Positions 9,556-22,206 of a stretch of DNA of 64,000 bases are shown here, one piece after another. This stretch comes from Entoloma clypeatum (Eukaryota; Basidiomycota; Agaricomycetes; Agaricales; Entolomataceae). Every line of letters begins with the position of its first letter. Within the stretch, counting starts at the first letter, position 1. The stretch spans positions 4,945,891 through 5,009,890 of the forward strand of contig OY751492.1 of NCBI GenBank assembly GCA_963565915.1, given 5' to 3'. Both the position numbers and the translations under genes were made by a program. Below the pieces are notes generated by a model. The model was not told where the DNA came from, ran no database searches, and worked only from the letters and a program-made list of their open reading frames with translations.

Positions 9556-12038
9556 ATGGCACAGACTAATGTCGTGGAGATGGACCAAGTTCAAGTTACA
9601 GTCCCCCCAGCTCCGAAAGTCACGGTCAGCATGCAAGATCTCGAAACCAGATACGGGAACTTAGGGCAAGAAGAACTCCTTCAACTATTCCGCCACCTGT
9701 CTCTTCTCCTCACTCTTCTATCCGCTATCTGCCATGGTGGTCATCCTTCGTTTAATTCCCAGGAAGCCGTGAAGGAGAGATCGGCTCGATTGATGAATCG
9801 GAGGCCGCGGCGAGTCGTGGATGCCGCCGTTACCCTCCTTGTGCGGAACAAAGAGGTTATAGCGGGGATGTCATACGACCAGGAAAAAGATGAGGAACAG
9901 GCGCCCTCGAGTTTTCTTGCCCTCAAGAACAATGATTGTGATACTCGAGCTCCCGACTATACAGATGCTCCCAACCTGGAAGGCGAAGGGGTGCCACCAT
10001 ATGAGACAGACCGAGGAGCACTACGCGTTGCCGCCATTGCCAACCCATCGGGGAAAAATAAACCGAACGAGAGCCCCGCTGCTCCTGCGAAGAAAGAGGA
10101 TTTGGGTGACGCTCTCAGCAGCTTCCCAACCCTTTGTAAACCAGGAAAGAGTTACTGGCCCACTTTGAGAAATTCGAATGTGTTTCAGTGAGTTATCAAC
10201 AATTCACTCTACGTCTCTGAGGCTTGTTGGCGAATTATTATATAGATTAAGAGACACACGTAAATTATCATGGGAAGACCACGCCGCGACTCTCTGCGAC
10301 TATTTGAACACATATATCAATGTCAATCGTGGCGCAGAGCGAGATGCAATGTCCATTCAGTTTTTCAAGTACCTCATCCTTGCCTGCCATCAGAAAATGC
10401 ATCAGCGGACTCAACATTGGGTTACTCATGGGCAGCTATACGAGTTCCACCGGATTATACGGGATATATCTGTCAAACGCCGCGACCCTTATTCTCCTTC
10501 GGTCACAGATACAAGACTTGCAAGAAACCTTCGCGCCATGCGAAGCAGTGGCATGGTGGAAGTACTCTCAATAATCGCTGATGCGTCATTGGGTCTGAAC
10601 CAGATAAAGTCGTCATCATTGTCTTCCTCAACCAAGTTCTCAAAGTTGCTCTTCGCCGCTAACGAGGGCCCGTCCGAGGAGAAGCCGGGCTACATTCTAT
10701 GGAATGAAAACCTCTACTTCGAATTTCATTTGTTACTCATTTCCGTCACGATGGCTTATATATATTGTCTTAAACAACTGGCTGAACAATACCGGCACAA
10801 CAAACAGGATACAGTGAACAAACATGTTCTCCAAATCGTGGACCTCGCTCGCCTCCTCTCATCTCTTGTAGAATCCGACGCATTCCTGACGCATCTGATG
10901 TTCCTGCAACGGGTGCACCTACTTGTGCCGCCAAAGTACGAGCAGAAGGAATTGCACGGCACATTCATCAAGGGCATGACGGATACATTGGATATATTCT
11001 ACCTTGCCGGGGGCGAGGACAAGTCGCCATCAGTCGAGGGGCAAGAGGACAAACAGGACGATGAAGAACCTGGAGACATCGATGATTCCTCGGAGGAGAT
11101 GTTGGAGGGCGCAGTCGTTGACTCATTGTACCCTGAGGTGGTTCAGAGCCGATTCAAACTTCTCATTGGTTACTTGGGGGCGAAGCGTGTCTTGGAGAAT
11201 CACTCTTACAAAGTGGGACGTCGGATCCAGATCACACTTTTGGAGATGCAACTGTCATTATTCGCCCAGCCGTCATGGCAGAAACTCAAGTGCCTCATGC
11301 AGGATGCTGTTGACAAGCATGGGCAGAAAAAATTAGACCTTTCATGCCGCCAAGATGTCTCTGGGGAACCCAATGCGGGCAGGAAAGCTAGGGTCTCGTT
11401 CTTCGAATACATCGAAGATATCATCCAATTCACTCGTGACGTCAAGCTATACCGCAGGTTCTTATCCATCCTGAAGAACGAGAACTCCGACTTCATCACG
11501 CATTATGTCTCACTTCATTGTGAATCAATCTTGGCAGCTCTTGCGCGCCTCTCCCAAGAACCTGACAAAATATTGCCCGACGAACTTGCTCAGATTTTGA
11601 AGGTATGTTTGACTGGCCGTTTTCATCACAAAGTATTTGTTGATTTGTTTCCTACAGTCACTCGATCCTCGCGATGTAGGGGTCTCGAAACTTTGCTGCC
11701 CTTCATGCTGGGAGTTCATGAATGTTTTGCGCAATGAGTTCATTAGCCTGTCAGAGGGATACCAAATCCCTGGTCGCCATTTCACTCTATATCCCGTCCA
11801 ACTACCAGCTTGGCTTCCCAAACATATTTTGTATCAGATGATTTACCGATTCGAGGTTTACGTGGCAGAAGCAATCTGGAACGTCGAACAAAAGAGGATT
11901 GGGCCGCCAATCGCACGCCACTCGCGTGGAGATTCCCTCGAGAGCAACCCCTCCAACTATGGCAGCGAATCCAGCAATGACAGCTACACAAGTATGACAT
12001 ACTCCGTTTGGTGCTCTCCAAAGACGGTCGCCGCATGA
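9556..12038 (+). CDS. OTT_1508-like nucleic-acid deaminase family protein, copy B (789 aa)
   Basis: Three exons, 9556-10187, 10246-11602 and 11658-12038. The introns (58 and 55 bases, GTGAGT and GTATGT donors) restore phase exactly to give 790 codons. The deaminase signature is complete: HCE at about residues 635-637 and SKLCCPSC at 673-680 provide the His, Glu and Cys-x2-Cys expected for a zinc-dependent deaminase. The last intron falls between the two motif halves, at the same relative place as in copy A. The N-terminal region shares LSLLLTL, GGHPS/SGHPT and LVRN-EV patches with copy A, so the two are paralogues, but they are well diverged. The middle carries an acidic stretch around residues 425-450. 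The physiological substrate (DNA, RNA or nucleotide) cannot be told. Confidence 0.78.
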
Positions 12039-12291
12039 GACGTGATGAGTTTCGATGTACCGGGTTGATCACAATTTCCGCCGCCCTCCACTATCTATGT
12101 AACATGAAATCATTATGAACTTCGCTTGTTGTGTTCGAAATCTGGAGAGAGCTCGAAGTCGACTATTACAGAGTGCTATGTAGATTGAGATGTTTGAGTG
12201 GCTGTGCCAGTGTGCTTATGAATCGGTCCATACACTGGCAAGTTCCTTCAACGCCCTCCCCCACCATACGCTCAACTCGACTATTCGTCGT
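12039..12291. other. 3' flank of deaminase B
   Basis: No gene is seen. A short stretch ending CAACTCGACTATTCGTCGT is weakly similar, in inverse orientation, to the sequence inside the left arm near 2737-2760. The inverted similarity therefore may extend slightly inward of the 62-base match. Confidence 0.45.
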
Positions 12292-12353
12292 ACGATCTTT
12301 CAACGCCATCCCGCTACCCGATTGTATGGCTAGGTAAGGTTATTTATGGTAAT
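12292..12353 (+). repeat. Right arm of the 62-bp inverted repeat
   Basis: Identical to the reverse complement of 2675-2736. It lies about 250 bases past the stop of deaminase B and is followed outward by diverged similarity (GTGCACAAAC) and then by the minisatellite array. Confidence 0.9.
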
Positions 12354-12446
12354 CTTAGTGTGGGCAATAACTTGAACTAACCCAGAACGGATGGTGCACA
12401 AACTTCAAGTTGAAGACCTGTACCGAGCTGGTCTCTTCTCTAGATC

Positions 12447-13480
12447 ATGATTGGTAGACATATTCTGTCTTCCAAACGGCTTGACCTGGTGTCGGTCGTT
12501 CCCGCCTCGCTCAAGCAGGCTTGGGATAACCAACTCGGATTAGTGGTAGACATTCTGTCTTCCAAACGGCTTGACCTGGTGTCGGTCGTTCCCGGCGCTC
12601 CCGCCTCGCTACGCTTGCTTCTCTGGATTATTGGTAGACATATTCTGTCTTCCTAACGGCTTGACCGGGTGTCGGCTGTTCCCGCCTCGCTGCGGGCTTG
12701 GGATAACCGATTAGTGGTAGACATATTCTGTCTACCAAACGGCTTGACCTGGTGTCGGTTGTTCTCGCTCTTCCCGCTCACGTCGCATCGCTCAAGAGCC
12801 AAGATCCGTAGCCACGGTATCCTTCCACTGGATCAAAGGCTTGCGTTGTTCCCGCCTCGTGATGGTGTGATCCATACGACCTGCAGCCCTAGCTTGGCTG
12901 GTCTCTTCTCTGGATTATTGGTAGACATATTCTGTCTACCTAACGGCTTGACCTGGTGTCGGCTGTTCCCGCTCTTCCCGCTCACATAGCATCGCTCGGG
13001 AGCCAAGATTCGTAACCACGGTTTTCGCATTGCACTTCCACTGGATCAAAGGCTTGCTGTTGTTCCCGCCTCGCTGCGGGCTTGGGATAACCGATTAGTG
13101 GTAGACATATTCTGTCTTCCAAATGGCTGTACCTGGTGTCAGTCGTTCCCGCTCCCGCCTCGCTACGGGCTTGGGATAACCCCGGGCCCGAGCCGGTCTC
13201 TGCTCGGGATTAATGGAAGACATATTTTGTCTTCCAAACGGTTCGACCTGGCGTCGGTTGTTCCCGCTCTTCCTGCTCGCGTCGCATCGCTCGGGAGCCA
13301 AGATCCGCAGCCACGGTTTTCGCATTGTACGCTATCCTTCCACTGGATCAAAGGTAGACATTCCGTCTTCCCAACGATTACCTAGTATCGGTCGTTCCTC
13401 GCTACGGGCTTGGGATAACCCTCAACCGTTCTCTGCTGGATTAATGGTAGACATTCTGTCTTCCAAACGGGCTGGCCTGG
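12447..13480 (+). repeat. Irregular minisatellite array of about nine units
   Basis: The core TGGTAGACATATTCTGTCTTCC followed by AACGGCTTGACCTGGTGTC and CGGTCGTTCCCGC recurs near 12451, 12543, 12631, 12715, 12918, 13100, 13214, 13353 and 13446. Spacing varies from about 85 to 200 bases. Longer versions include GCCAAGATCCGTAGCCACGG and CTTCCACTGGATCAAAGG. The ORFs that run through it differ in every frame and are not genes. Confidence 0.85.
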
Positions 13481-13909
13481 CGTCGGTCGTTGCACCTAGA
13501 ACCAATAGTCTCAACGATTTTTCCGCTTTCTGGACCCACCGTCCACACCAGCCCGTCGCCCAAGATTGGCCATTCTCTGGTCTCACAGGCTATTGCCGCC
13601 CGACCCGACACTTTGTAGTACCCGAGGTTTGTTCATTGCTTGGCTCAAAGCACCTCAGCAGAACTTAGACGTATCTGCAGACATGTTCCTCTCGCCAGCA
13701 GCCATCACGTACCTATCCTTGGGCATTTCAACTATCTCTGGGCCCCCGGAGATCTCGTCATACACCACAAATGACTCATGATGATGGTCGCTCCTCCTCT
13801 GTGAGTCAGGGCTCGTCCTTTTGTTCACGTGTTTCAATGAGGCGCTTACCTGCCGGACTCGCAGTCGATCATTCCTCTCCTGTGCCATACGTGATCAGCA
13901 CCTTATACA

Positions 13910-16900
13910 ATGGACTTGCCGCCAGCTTGGTCTCAAGCTTGCATCTGTGGACGGATATTTTTCGTACCTCAAGCATATACGCACCACAAGCACAGTTGCT
14001 CAAAATCGAAGAAACGGCTGTCCTGGGCTCTGGGAAAGGCTAAAGAGGCCTGGAAGGCGAACAAGCGTCGTAAAATGGAAGAACAAGAGCCTTCGAGTGC
14101 TGTGGCTGTCGAACCATTGCCTTTGGATGGCACATTGCCTGGTGTTCATGAACAGGTTCGCGTTCTCGTCTCGCCACCGCCATCGCTTACTGAGAGTGTG
14201 TTTTATTCAGGCTGCTGAGACTCCCGTTGACTGCGATGATCTTCATCAATGCATAGCGGAGCGGAGGACGCGCCGGGAACATCGCCAATTGCCGAAGCGC
14301 TATCGAGATATAGCACCTGAACCTCCAGCCTCACTTCCTCCTGTATCTCTGCAGGTCATGTCAGATTGTGCTCAAGCAGAGCCAGATGCACCTCAACTCC
14401 TATCTCAGAAATGCCCGGCGCCTGCAACTCTGGCCAGAAAATCCCTTCAATCCGCGCGCAACATATTTGGACTTTTCCGACAATACTACTCGACTCGGTT
14501 CCCAGAACACGATCCCGTCGACAACATTACACCCAACGACTTGATAGACGCATCTCCGGACCAGTCTTCCCCACCTCTGGCCCGCGACTTCCACCCGTAT
14601 CCGAACCAATCGTCGTTTCTGCTAGGAGAATGGTATTGGAATGACGGTGAAAAGAAATCGCAGTCCAGCTTCCAGAATCTCCTCAAAATAGTTGGACATC
14701 CTGCCTTTCGCCCGGAGGAAGTTGCAGGCCTGAACTGGCGACTTATCAATGCCCAGCTGAGTGGAGAGCGCTGTGAGGGCTTGAATGAGGAGGATGGTTG
14801 GGAGGACGAACAAGATAGGAGACCCGGAGGCTGGATTAAAACCCCAATCAAAATCAATGTTCCTTTTCATAAACGAACGTTGCGCCCAGGTCAAAAAGAG
14901 TTCGATGCAGGCGTTCTACATCATCGCAAGTTGACGTCCGTGATCAGGGAGAAAATTACCCGACCCTCCGTCCACCCCCACCTCCATTTCGAACCTTACG
15001 AATTATTCTGGCAAACGGATGATGCTGCTCAACCAGTTCGGGTTCATGGCGAGCTCTACACATCAGAGGCGTTCGTCAAGGCTCATCGCGAGCTCCAGGA
15101 TTCTCCTCAAGAACCAGGATGCGACCTTTCCAGGGTTGTCATTGGTCTCATGTTCGCCTCTGACGGCACCCAGCTCACGTCTTTCAGCACCGCCAAATTG
15201 TGGCCTGTTTATCTCATGATAGGGAATGAGTCGAAAGATCGAAGGTCGAAACCTTCTTGTCATGCATTCGAACATATCGCTTACCTGGAAACGGTGCGCA
15301 AAATCTCTTATCCTGATGCTATTTGGACTTAAATCTTGTTCAATGATAGCTCCCCGATGCCTTTACAGCCTTCGCGGCGGAGAATATTGGCAAGGGACCT
15401 AATTCGACGTTTATGGGGCATTGTCATCGAGAAATGTACCATGCTCAGTGGTCAATCATCCTCGACGATGAATTTCTGGAAACATACAGGCATGGAATGG
15501 TGGTCAAATGTTGTGATGGTATTTGGCGCCGTTTCTACCCACGTGTATTCACATATTCTGCAGATTACAAGGAGAAGTAAGTTCTTGCCACATCACTAGA
15601 ATTTCAAACACTCAAAATAGATATCTCAGAATAATTATCGTCTGCATCCGCAATCTTGGTCGCTGCCCTTGCCCTCGGTGTCTTATACCGATGGATCGCG
15701 TGCCTAATATGGGAATGCGCCGGGACATGGCGCAACGTTTATCTCTTGCCCGTATCGATGACGTGAAGCGTCGTAGTCGTGTCGAGGCTGCGCGAGACGT
15801 CATATATGGGGGGGGCTACACCGTTGTTAGCACGGGTGTAGAGAATCTCCTAAAAGCGGATTCTTTGGTCCCAACGGCAGTGAGTATGCCTGTTTTACTA
15901 TGCGTCTGGTGTTAATATTCCACTGTGCTAGAATGCGTTTTCGGATAAGCTATCGCCGCTCAACTTCAACATGTTTGAGATGGTAGTAGTAGACCTAATG
16001 CATGAAGTTGAGCTCGGTGTATGGAAGGCAGTGTTCATCCACCTGCTACGCCTTCTGGACTGCGAAAATGAAAACATGAAACATGAATTGGATCGACGGT
16101 GGGGATTAGATAAACCTTTGGAGATCAAACACTAACATTCGACTTCATTAGCTTTCGAGAGATCCCGCCTTTCGGGATTGATGGTGTAAGGAGGGTAACG
16201 ACGAACCGATCAGAATTAAAGAAGATGACGGCACATGACTATGAGGATATGTTACAAGGAAAGTGAATGGTTAGGTTCAAAATGAACTTGAGTAACATGC
16301 TCACCTAGTGCGCTATACCTGTCTTTGATGGTCTCCTTCCTGAACCTCACAATACGCGCATTCTACAACTTCTGTTTGATCTGGCTCACTGGCATGGCCT
16401 TGCCAAGCTCCGGATGCACACGGACACTACTCTGGAACTCTTGTTGCAAGTCACTACATCGTTGGGCAACAGATTGCGCGCATTCCAGGAGAAAACATGT
16501 GTAGCATTCCCAACACGGGAATTAGCGCGTGAGCAGGCTGCCCGTATGCGGCGTCAGGAAAAACGCGTGGCCACAACGAAACCAGGATCTTCCAACTCGG
16601 TATCTCAAAAATCGAGCAGTGCGAGGCAACCGAAACAATTCAACTTGAAGACTTACAAGTACCATGCGCTTGGCGACTACCACCATACTATTCGGCAGTT
16701 TGGTACAACAGACTCATACTCTACCCAATCAGTCAGTGTTTCTCGACGTTCTAATTGAGCGACTTGATACTAACAACTATCAGAGTGAACGGGAGCACCG
16801 AACTTCAAAAGGGCGGTTCCTTCGGACTAGTGGGCGGTTGATACCGCAGCAATTGTCAAAGATCGAACAGCGACAGCGCCACATTCGCATGACCCGTGGA

Positions 16901-18147
16901 AACATGAATGGTGTTTCCTCTCAGGTAGAGTCAGAGGATATAACTATGAAGTCTGGGGATCGTTACAAAATGGGAACGTCGGAGAAATTCCGTGTGCATA
17001 TTCCCACCTTTCTGCAACGGAATGATAGAGATCCTGCCGTTAAGGTGAGCGGTTTTATCTCTTCTTTATGTTGGCTCTCCCCAAAACCTTGTACAGAATT
17101 TTTTTCCAAAGTTGAGAGGCCATCTCCTTCCACGTATTCAAGCGGCACTTCAGCAGGAGGCCGAATCGTGTCCTGCGCTCACTTCCATCGGTACAGCATC
17201 CAATGCTGGATCTTCCCCTGGCTTGGGTGATTCTGCGTGTGATTACGTGTTTTTCAAACACGATTGTATATACCACCACAAGGTCCTTCGATTTAACTTC
17301 ACCACTTATGACGTGCGGCGCGGGACCGACATTGTCAACCCTGGCACGCCTCGTTGCAACATCATGTTACTCGCAAATCACGCAGATGGTTCCGACTCTT
17401 CAAATTTACATCGCTTTTTGTACGCGCGAATAGTCGGCGCATATCATGCAAACGTGATCTATACTGGCCCCGGGATGCGAGACTATAAGGCCCGCCGCTT
17501 TGATTTCTTGTGGGTGCGATGGTACGAGGTTGTCGATGCGGGGCCTTCAGGATGGAGTAATTCCACACTGGACTCGGTCCGCTTCCCTCCTATGCATGAG
17601 GATGATTCTTTTGGCTTTGTGGATCCGGGCGATGTATTGCGGGGGTGCCATATTCTCCCGGCCTTCTCGAAAGGCAAACGAAAGGAAACCGAGATTGATG
17701 TGTCTCCTTGTGCCAAGGATAGTAAAGACTATCAGCTATACTATGTTGGCTGGTATGTATGTTCGGCGATGTCACAATGAATTTGACACTCATCCAAATT
17801 GAATTTGCAGCTTTTCTGATCGGGATTTGCTCATGCGATATCATTGGGGTCTGGGTGTTGGCCATTATCACGCACATCGTCCTACTTCTACCCGCATTCC
17901 TGACACCTCAAGGATCATTGATGTTTCAGATGCTCAAGTTGCAGATCCTGAAATACTCCGGGGCGACATAAATGCCCATGCTACAGATATAGGCAGCAAC
18001 GTGGACCGCGAATCGGACAACCCAGAAATGTCCCTGGAAGACCGTGATTTGGAGGGTTGGGAGGATGTGGAGAGCGATACTCCAGAGGATGGTAACGGCA
18101 ATAGCCATTATGATTCGGAGGACGATTACGAAGGAATTGATGAATGA
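13910..18147 (+). CDS. Plavaka-type DNA transposase, apparently intact, about 11-13 exons
   Basis: The start at 13910 gives a Cys/His finger (CICG ... HHKHSC) and a Lys/Arg-rich helix. Introns follow at 14156-14210 and after many later exons. Spliced by eye, the family landmarks come in order. They are the HFEPYELFW and VHGELYTSEAF region, GTAKLWPVYLMIGNESK, then after an intron starting at GTGCGC near 15297 the LPDAF...FMGHCHREMYHAQW region, CCDGIWRRFYPR, the Cys cluster CPCPRCLIP with an RRDMAQR helix, and VVVDLMHEVELGVWK, which holds the probable catalytic acidic residues. The C-terminal part shows RRFDFLWVRWYEV, CAKDSKDYQLYYVG and RYHWGLGVGH, then an acidic tail ending at 18147. Every frame change coincides with a GT...AG intron, so nothing is visibly broken. 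Terminal inverted repeats were not found by eye. Confidence 0.8.
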
Positions 18148-19744
18148 CATTCCGAGATAATTCATCGACTTCACGATTAGACATCATATGACGAGGAAGA
18201 GGACGGTCGTCGTTATGAAACATCCATTTATATGGGGACGCGAGCGTGATTTATAGGTGGCTGGGGGAGCTCTACCGTAATATAAGTCTCGCCGTTTTTT
18301 CTTCGGAGTTGACAAATCCTCCAATTGGCGTACGGCTTCCTCTCCTTCGTACTCTGTACGTTTCTGATGATTACCCTACATATATACATTAACTCCTAAT
18401 ACAAACGGAACGCTGTTCGCAGTGTCCCCTTCCTCCCCTTGCCTTAAAACCGTGTCCCTGTTGCTCGGCGAAGGCGAATCTCCCAGTTTTATTTCGACAC
18501 AGTTTCCGCCCCGACCGCATTCAGGTTATTGTTTCTTCGTAAGTCTTTCACTCTTACGAGTTTCATCGACTAATCGTTCGAACAGGTGGACCCAACCAAT
18601 TCCGAGGGATTACTAGTTCTCGGAGTCGATGGCCGTTCTGACCTTTGGTCGCTCTGCTCTAATTCCACGGCAGGCGGTCGGGTTGATGTTGTCCAAGCAG
18701 AAACAACCGAATAACTTTCACCGTCAAATGGGTATCAAGTTAATCCGGAAGTTGAAGAAGACTCACTGCTAGAAAGCCTCGATCGTCCATCGTCAAATGG
18801 CGATGCATCTGGTGTCGGTATTGTGACATCAGCATCTTGAATGACAGCGGCGACCGGACTGCAAATTTGGGCGATGAGATACTAACTCAACGGTATTGCG
18901 CCCCTTCCGGATAAGTTCACCTAATGTTCTGCTCTACTGGTCATCTTTGATTCCGAGGTTCATGCGACACTCTCAAGAAGGGACTCAAGCGTCCCTGGCA
19001 TCCACGCGGCTCCTGGACCCTCATTCCTCCACCCTGTTCGCATTCAACTATCAACTTGTGGGGTCTGATTGGCTCATTCCCGCATCATCGGCAGGGGCCA
19101 CTGGTGCCAACCATTTCGGTCCCTTGACATCCGACGCTTTGAGGAGACCTTATGAATAGCGAATCATAAACAGTGAGTTTATTCCCTTGAGGTACTCGAT
19201 TTTTCTCATGTTTATCTCTTGTGTAGCTTGGCAGATATATTCACAACCTCCTTCAACTTTCCCTTGCCCCATATGTGCCAGCTACCCTCCGAAATATCCC
19301 TGTCCGCCTATAGACTTACGCATTCCACAAGCTCTTTGAGTCCCTTCGCCGTGCCTCGTTTTCATCACGAATTGCCTTCAAGTAGTTGCAAGAAACTATG
19401 TAGCCGTTAAAATGCCCTGGAAGATCGTATTATCTTATCCCTTCATTTCATCCACTCAAGAAACATACAAATATAACCCGGATTTGGCATTGTGCCCGGC
19501 CAAGTGCGGACGATCATTCGGTGCAATGCAACGAAGACAAACGGTTTACAAACTCAACTTTGCCCTTCATATCTCAACAACTAATCACACTCTGCGACCA
19601 ATACCATCAACGTAACTAATACCACCGACAACCTACGACTAATTCCATCGACAACCTTCGACTAATCCTATCGACGACTAATCAACATCCCTCTTCTACA
19701 TCAACCACCCAACGACTAAGCATACCTCTCCTTCTCGACCATCC
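18148..19744. other. Gene-poor stretch after the Plavaka gene
   Basis: Only short ORFs with no recognised motif. It may contain the 3' end of the Plavaka element, but I could not identify a matching inverted terminus. Repeats of the type CAACCTACGACTAATTCCATCGA occur near 19620-19680. Confidence 0.5.
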
Positions 19745-20336
19745 ATGACGCCCCTCAAACCCGTTCTCTCGGCGTTTTACCGATGTCGTCCCGTCCGCGC
19801 CGCCACGAAGGATCTCACCCGTGCCAATAAGCGGTACAGTCCCTTGTTCAAGGCCATTGGAGCCACGAAAATTGTTCACCAGTAAGTAAACGGCGGTTTG
19901 ATAAACCAAACCAACCTCGACCGTCACCCTCTCAGCGGCTCCTATCACGATGCGGAGTCCCGGAATGAAACAAAAAAGCGGTGGGCGGAGAACGGAAGAA
20001 CAAGGTGAGCATTGTTTCAATCTGACCACCGCTGTTACTTACCTTCCGTTGGTGGGAGGTGCTCCGACCTCTTCAGGTACTCTACCATCCGGAGTTTCAA
20101 CGACGCTGGCCAGAACATCGCCACGTTACACATCCGCAAGTCGAAAAGCAACAAGCAGCGGCGACGGAGGCGGCCCGGGCATCCAAGGCAGCGTGGCAAG
20201 GGAAACAACTGGTGATAGACGGGGCGAAACGATTGGGAGGAGACTTCAACGAAACCACCGTCTTTGTCGTCAAGGTAAGTTTGGTCTGTCCGCTCGCCTG
20301 CAGATCCGTTCGTCTAACAAAAATCCGCAGATTTAG
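19745..20336 (+). CDS. Small spliced gene of unknown function, four exons
   Basis: ATG at 19745 opens a basic N-terminus (MTPLKPVLSAFYRCRPVRAA). A 54-base intron at 19882-19935 (GTAAGT...CTCAG) joins to exon 2 (19936-20004), which ends at a GTGAGC donor. Exon 3 ends at a GTAAGT donor near 20275, and the last exon adds one Ile and TAG at 20331-20336. The coding look of exon 3 is best in the frame reading LYHPEFQRRW and GAKRLGGDFNETTVFVVK. The acceptor that would put it in phase with exon 2 is not clear, so either the splice model is imperfect or a frameshift is present. The basic, hydrophobic start could be a mitochondrial targeting signal. I do not recognise the family. Confidence 0.4.
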
Positions 20337-20749
20337 GTCGCAAGACTTCAAACCCCGGAACACGAACTTAAGGGAAAGCATATCATATCAATGATTATAA
20401 AACCCCCAACTCCAAACTGTCTGTACAGATGAGCGTCGTCCATGGAACGTAGGATATACAGAAATTACCTTCGCCCACCAATGACCATACCCGTCGTGAA
20501 TACATACATGGTATCGGATAACGAATGGACGGATTCGTGCAGTCGAGCTATCGTGCCACACCCTCCTGAGTCCTCCCCCGACCTTTCTTCGATCAACGCT
20601 TTTGCTCAGTGCTCGTGACGACTCCATGACCGTAACCCTGATTCAAACAAAGGACACTCTCAAGTTGAATCGAATCGAAATTCTTCCGCTCACGGGGTAC
20701 GGAAACCCTTGGTGGTAGCAGTGGGCAGGTTCGGGATGGTGGACGGTGC

Positions 20750-21300
20750 GGTCGCAGACATCTCGTCCCCGTCGCGTCTTGTCCCATCCGAGTCTCTGGT
20801 CCCGTCCCGCTCGTCTCGTCATATCCCGTCCCGTCCCCCATCGCATCTCGCCCCTGTCTCGTCGTTCCACTTCCAACCCACTTTCCCTCTCTAGCCACTG
20901 CCTTCACCTCCCATGCCATTTGGCAGACGGCTAGGTGGTAGCAGTGGGTGAGTCTGGGGTAGTGGACGGTGCGGGTCGCGGACACCTTGTCCCCATGGCT
21001 CCTGTCCCCCATCGCGTCTGTCCCTTGTCGCGACGTGTCTCGTCCCGCTCGTCGCGTCCTGGGTCCCGTATTGGGATGTGAGCGTTGACGGCAGAACGTG
21101 GCTGGTCCGGGCGACGCCCTCAGTAGGTGATAACGCCGACGCTATTGGTGTGGGCGTTGACAGAGGGACATCCCCGTCTCATGTCGCTTCCCGTCCCGTC
21201 TCGTCTCTCGTCTCAGCTTGGCTCGCGTTCTGTGCGGGCGTTGACGGAGGGATGCCGCCCGTCGCGTCTTCTTGTCTCCCCTCTCTTCTCGCCTCCCCGC
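20750..21300. repeat. CGTCCC/GTCTCG-rich low-complexity DNA
   Basis: Degenerate repeats of CGTCCC, CGTCTCGTC and GTGGACGGTGCGG. The unit GGTAGCAGTGGG(C/T)(A/G)GG...GTGGACGGTGCG occurs at about 20714 and 20937. ORFs on both strands across it are compositional artefacts. Confidence 0.65.
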
Positions 21301-21662
21301 TCCACCTGTGGGTGATCGGACGGGGTGTCGGTGTTGACATATCGATGACGAGGGTATTTGAGCGAGTATTATCTTCTCATTCACATAAAGCGAAACTTAC
21401 CCCAGGTGTCAGAACCTAATCACCCAGATGATAGCCCTCGATTCAGCAGCACGGCCCATGTTTGATACCCTCCACACATCCGAACGAGGCTCAGTTTTTC
21501 CTCGTAAACAATTAGCTCACTAGCATAGAAATCATTATCGTCCCTTGCAATTATTTTCATGCCAGTGTCATTCACAATAAATATTTAATCTGATGGCAAG
21601 GCATTCTCCTACTTTCCATTTCTGTTGGACATGGTATCAGTAGCTGAACCCCCATGACAATT

Positions 21663-21920
21663 ATTCAATCCAATAATAATACTTGACCTTTGTCTGACAG
21701 TATACTCTCTTTCTGCAGAGCAGTGGTAATGTCATTTCTTCTTCCATACTAAATCTACTATCAACTCATACAATGCCAGACTGGTAAGAGAATTCAATCT
21801 AATGATAATGCTTGACCTTTGTCTGACAGTATACTCTCTTTCCAAAGAGCAGTGGTAATGTCATTTCTTCTTCCATCCTGAATCTACTATCAGCTCATAC
21901 AGTGCCAGACTGGTAAGAGA
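21663..21920. repeat. Tandem duplication, two units of about 129 bp
   Basis: The unit containing CTTGACCTTTGTCTGACAGT, GCAGTGGTAATGTCATTTCTT and GCCAGACTGGTAAGAG occurs twice in a row with about 10 differences between copies. No coding potential is seen. Confidence 0.85.
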
Positions 21921-22206
21921 CCTGTTGAGCAATGATCTCAGATTACAATACTTACCCAACACCATAACCCCTTCTAAGGCCTTACTGGCTTGTGACAAGA
22001 ATGAGACTGTATTATGATAGCATTTAATTGGATCTATTATTTACATCTACAGTTCACCATCTACCATTCTGCCAACTCCAGCTCGGCAGATGATCTTCCA
22101 GCACAATTCTGTGAACCAATTATATGATCAGGTAAGGCCATACATATAAAGTGATCTCACTGTGGGAATTGCTGACAATACCTATCTAGGCATACCAGAC
22201 CCCTGC

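Noticed and set aside
12447..13480. Regular repeats resembling a CRISPR array
   Set aside because: Units are irregular in length and spacing, the spacers are themselves repeated, and all context is eukaryotic.
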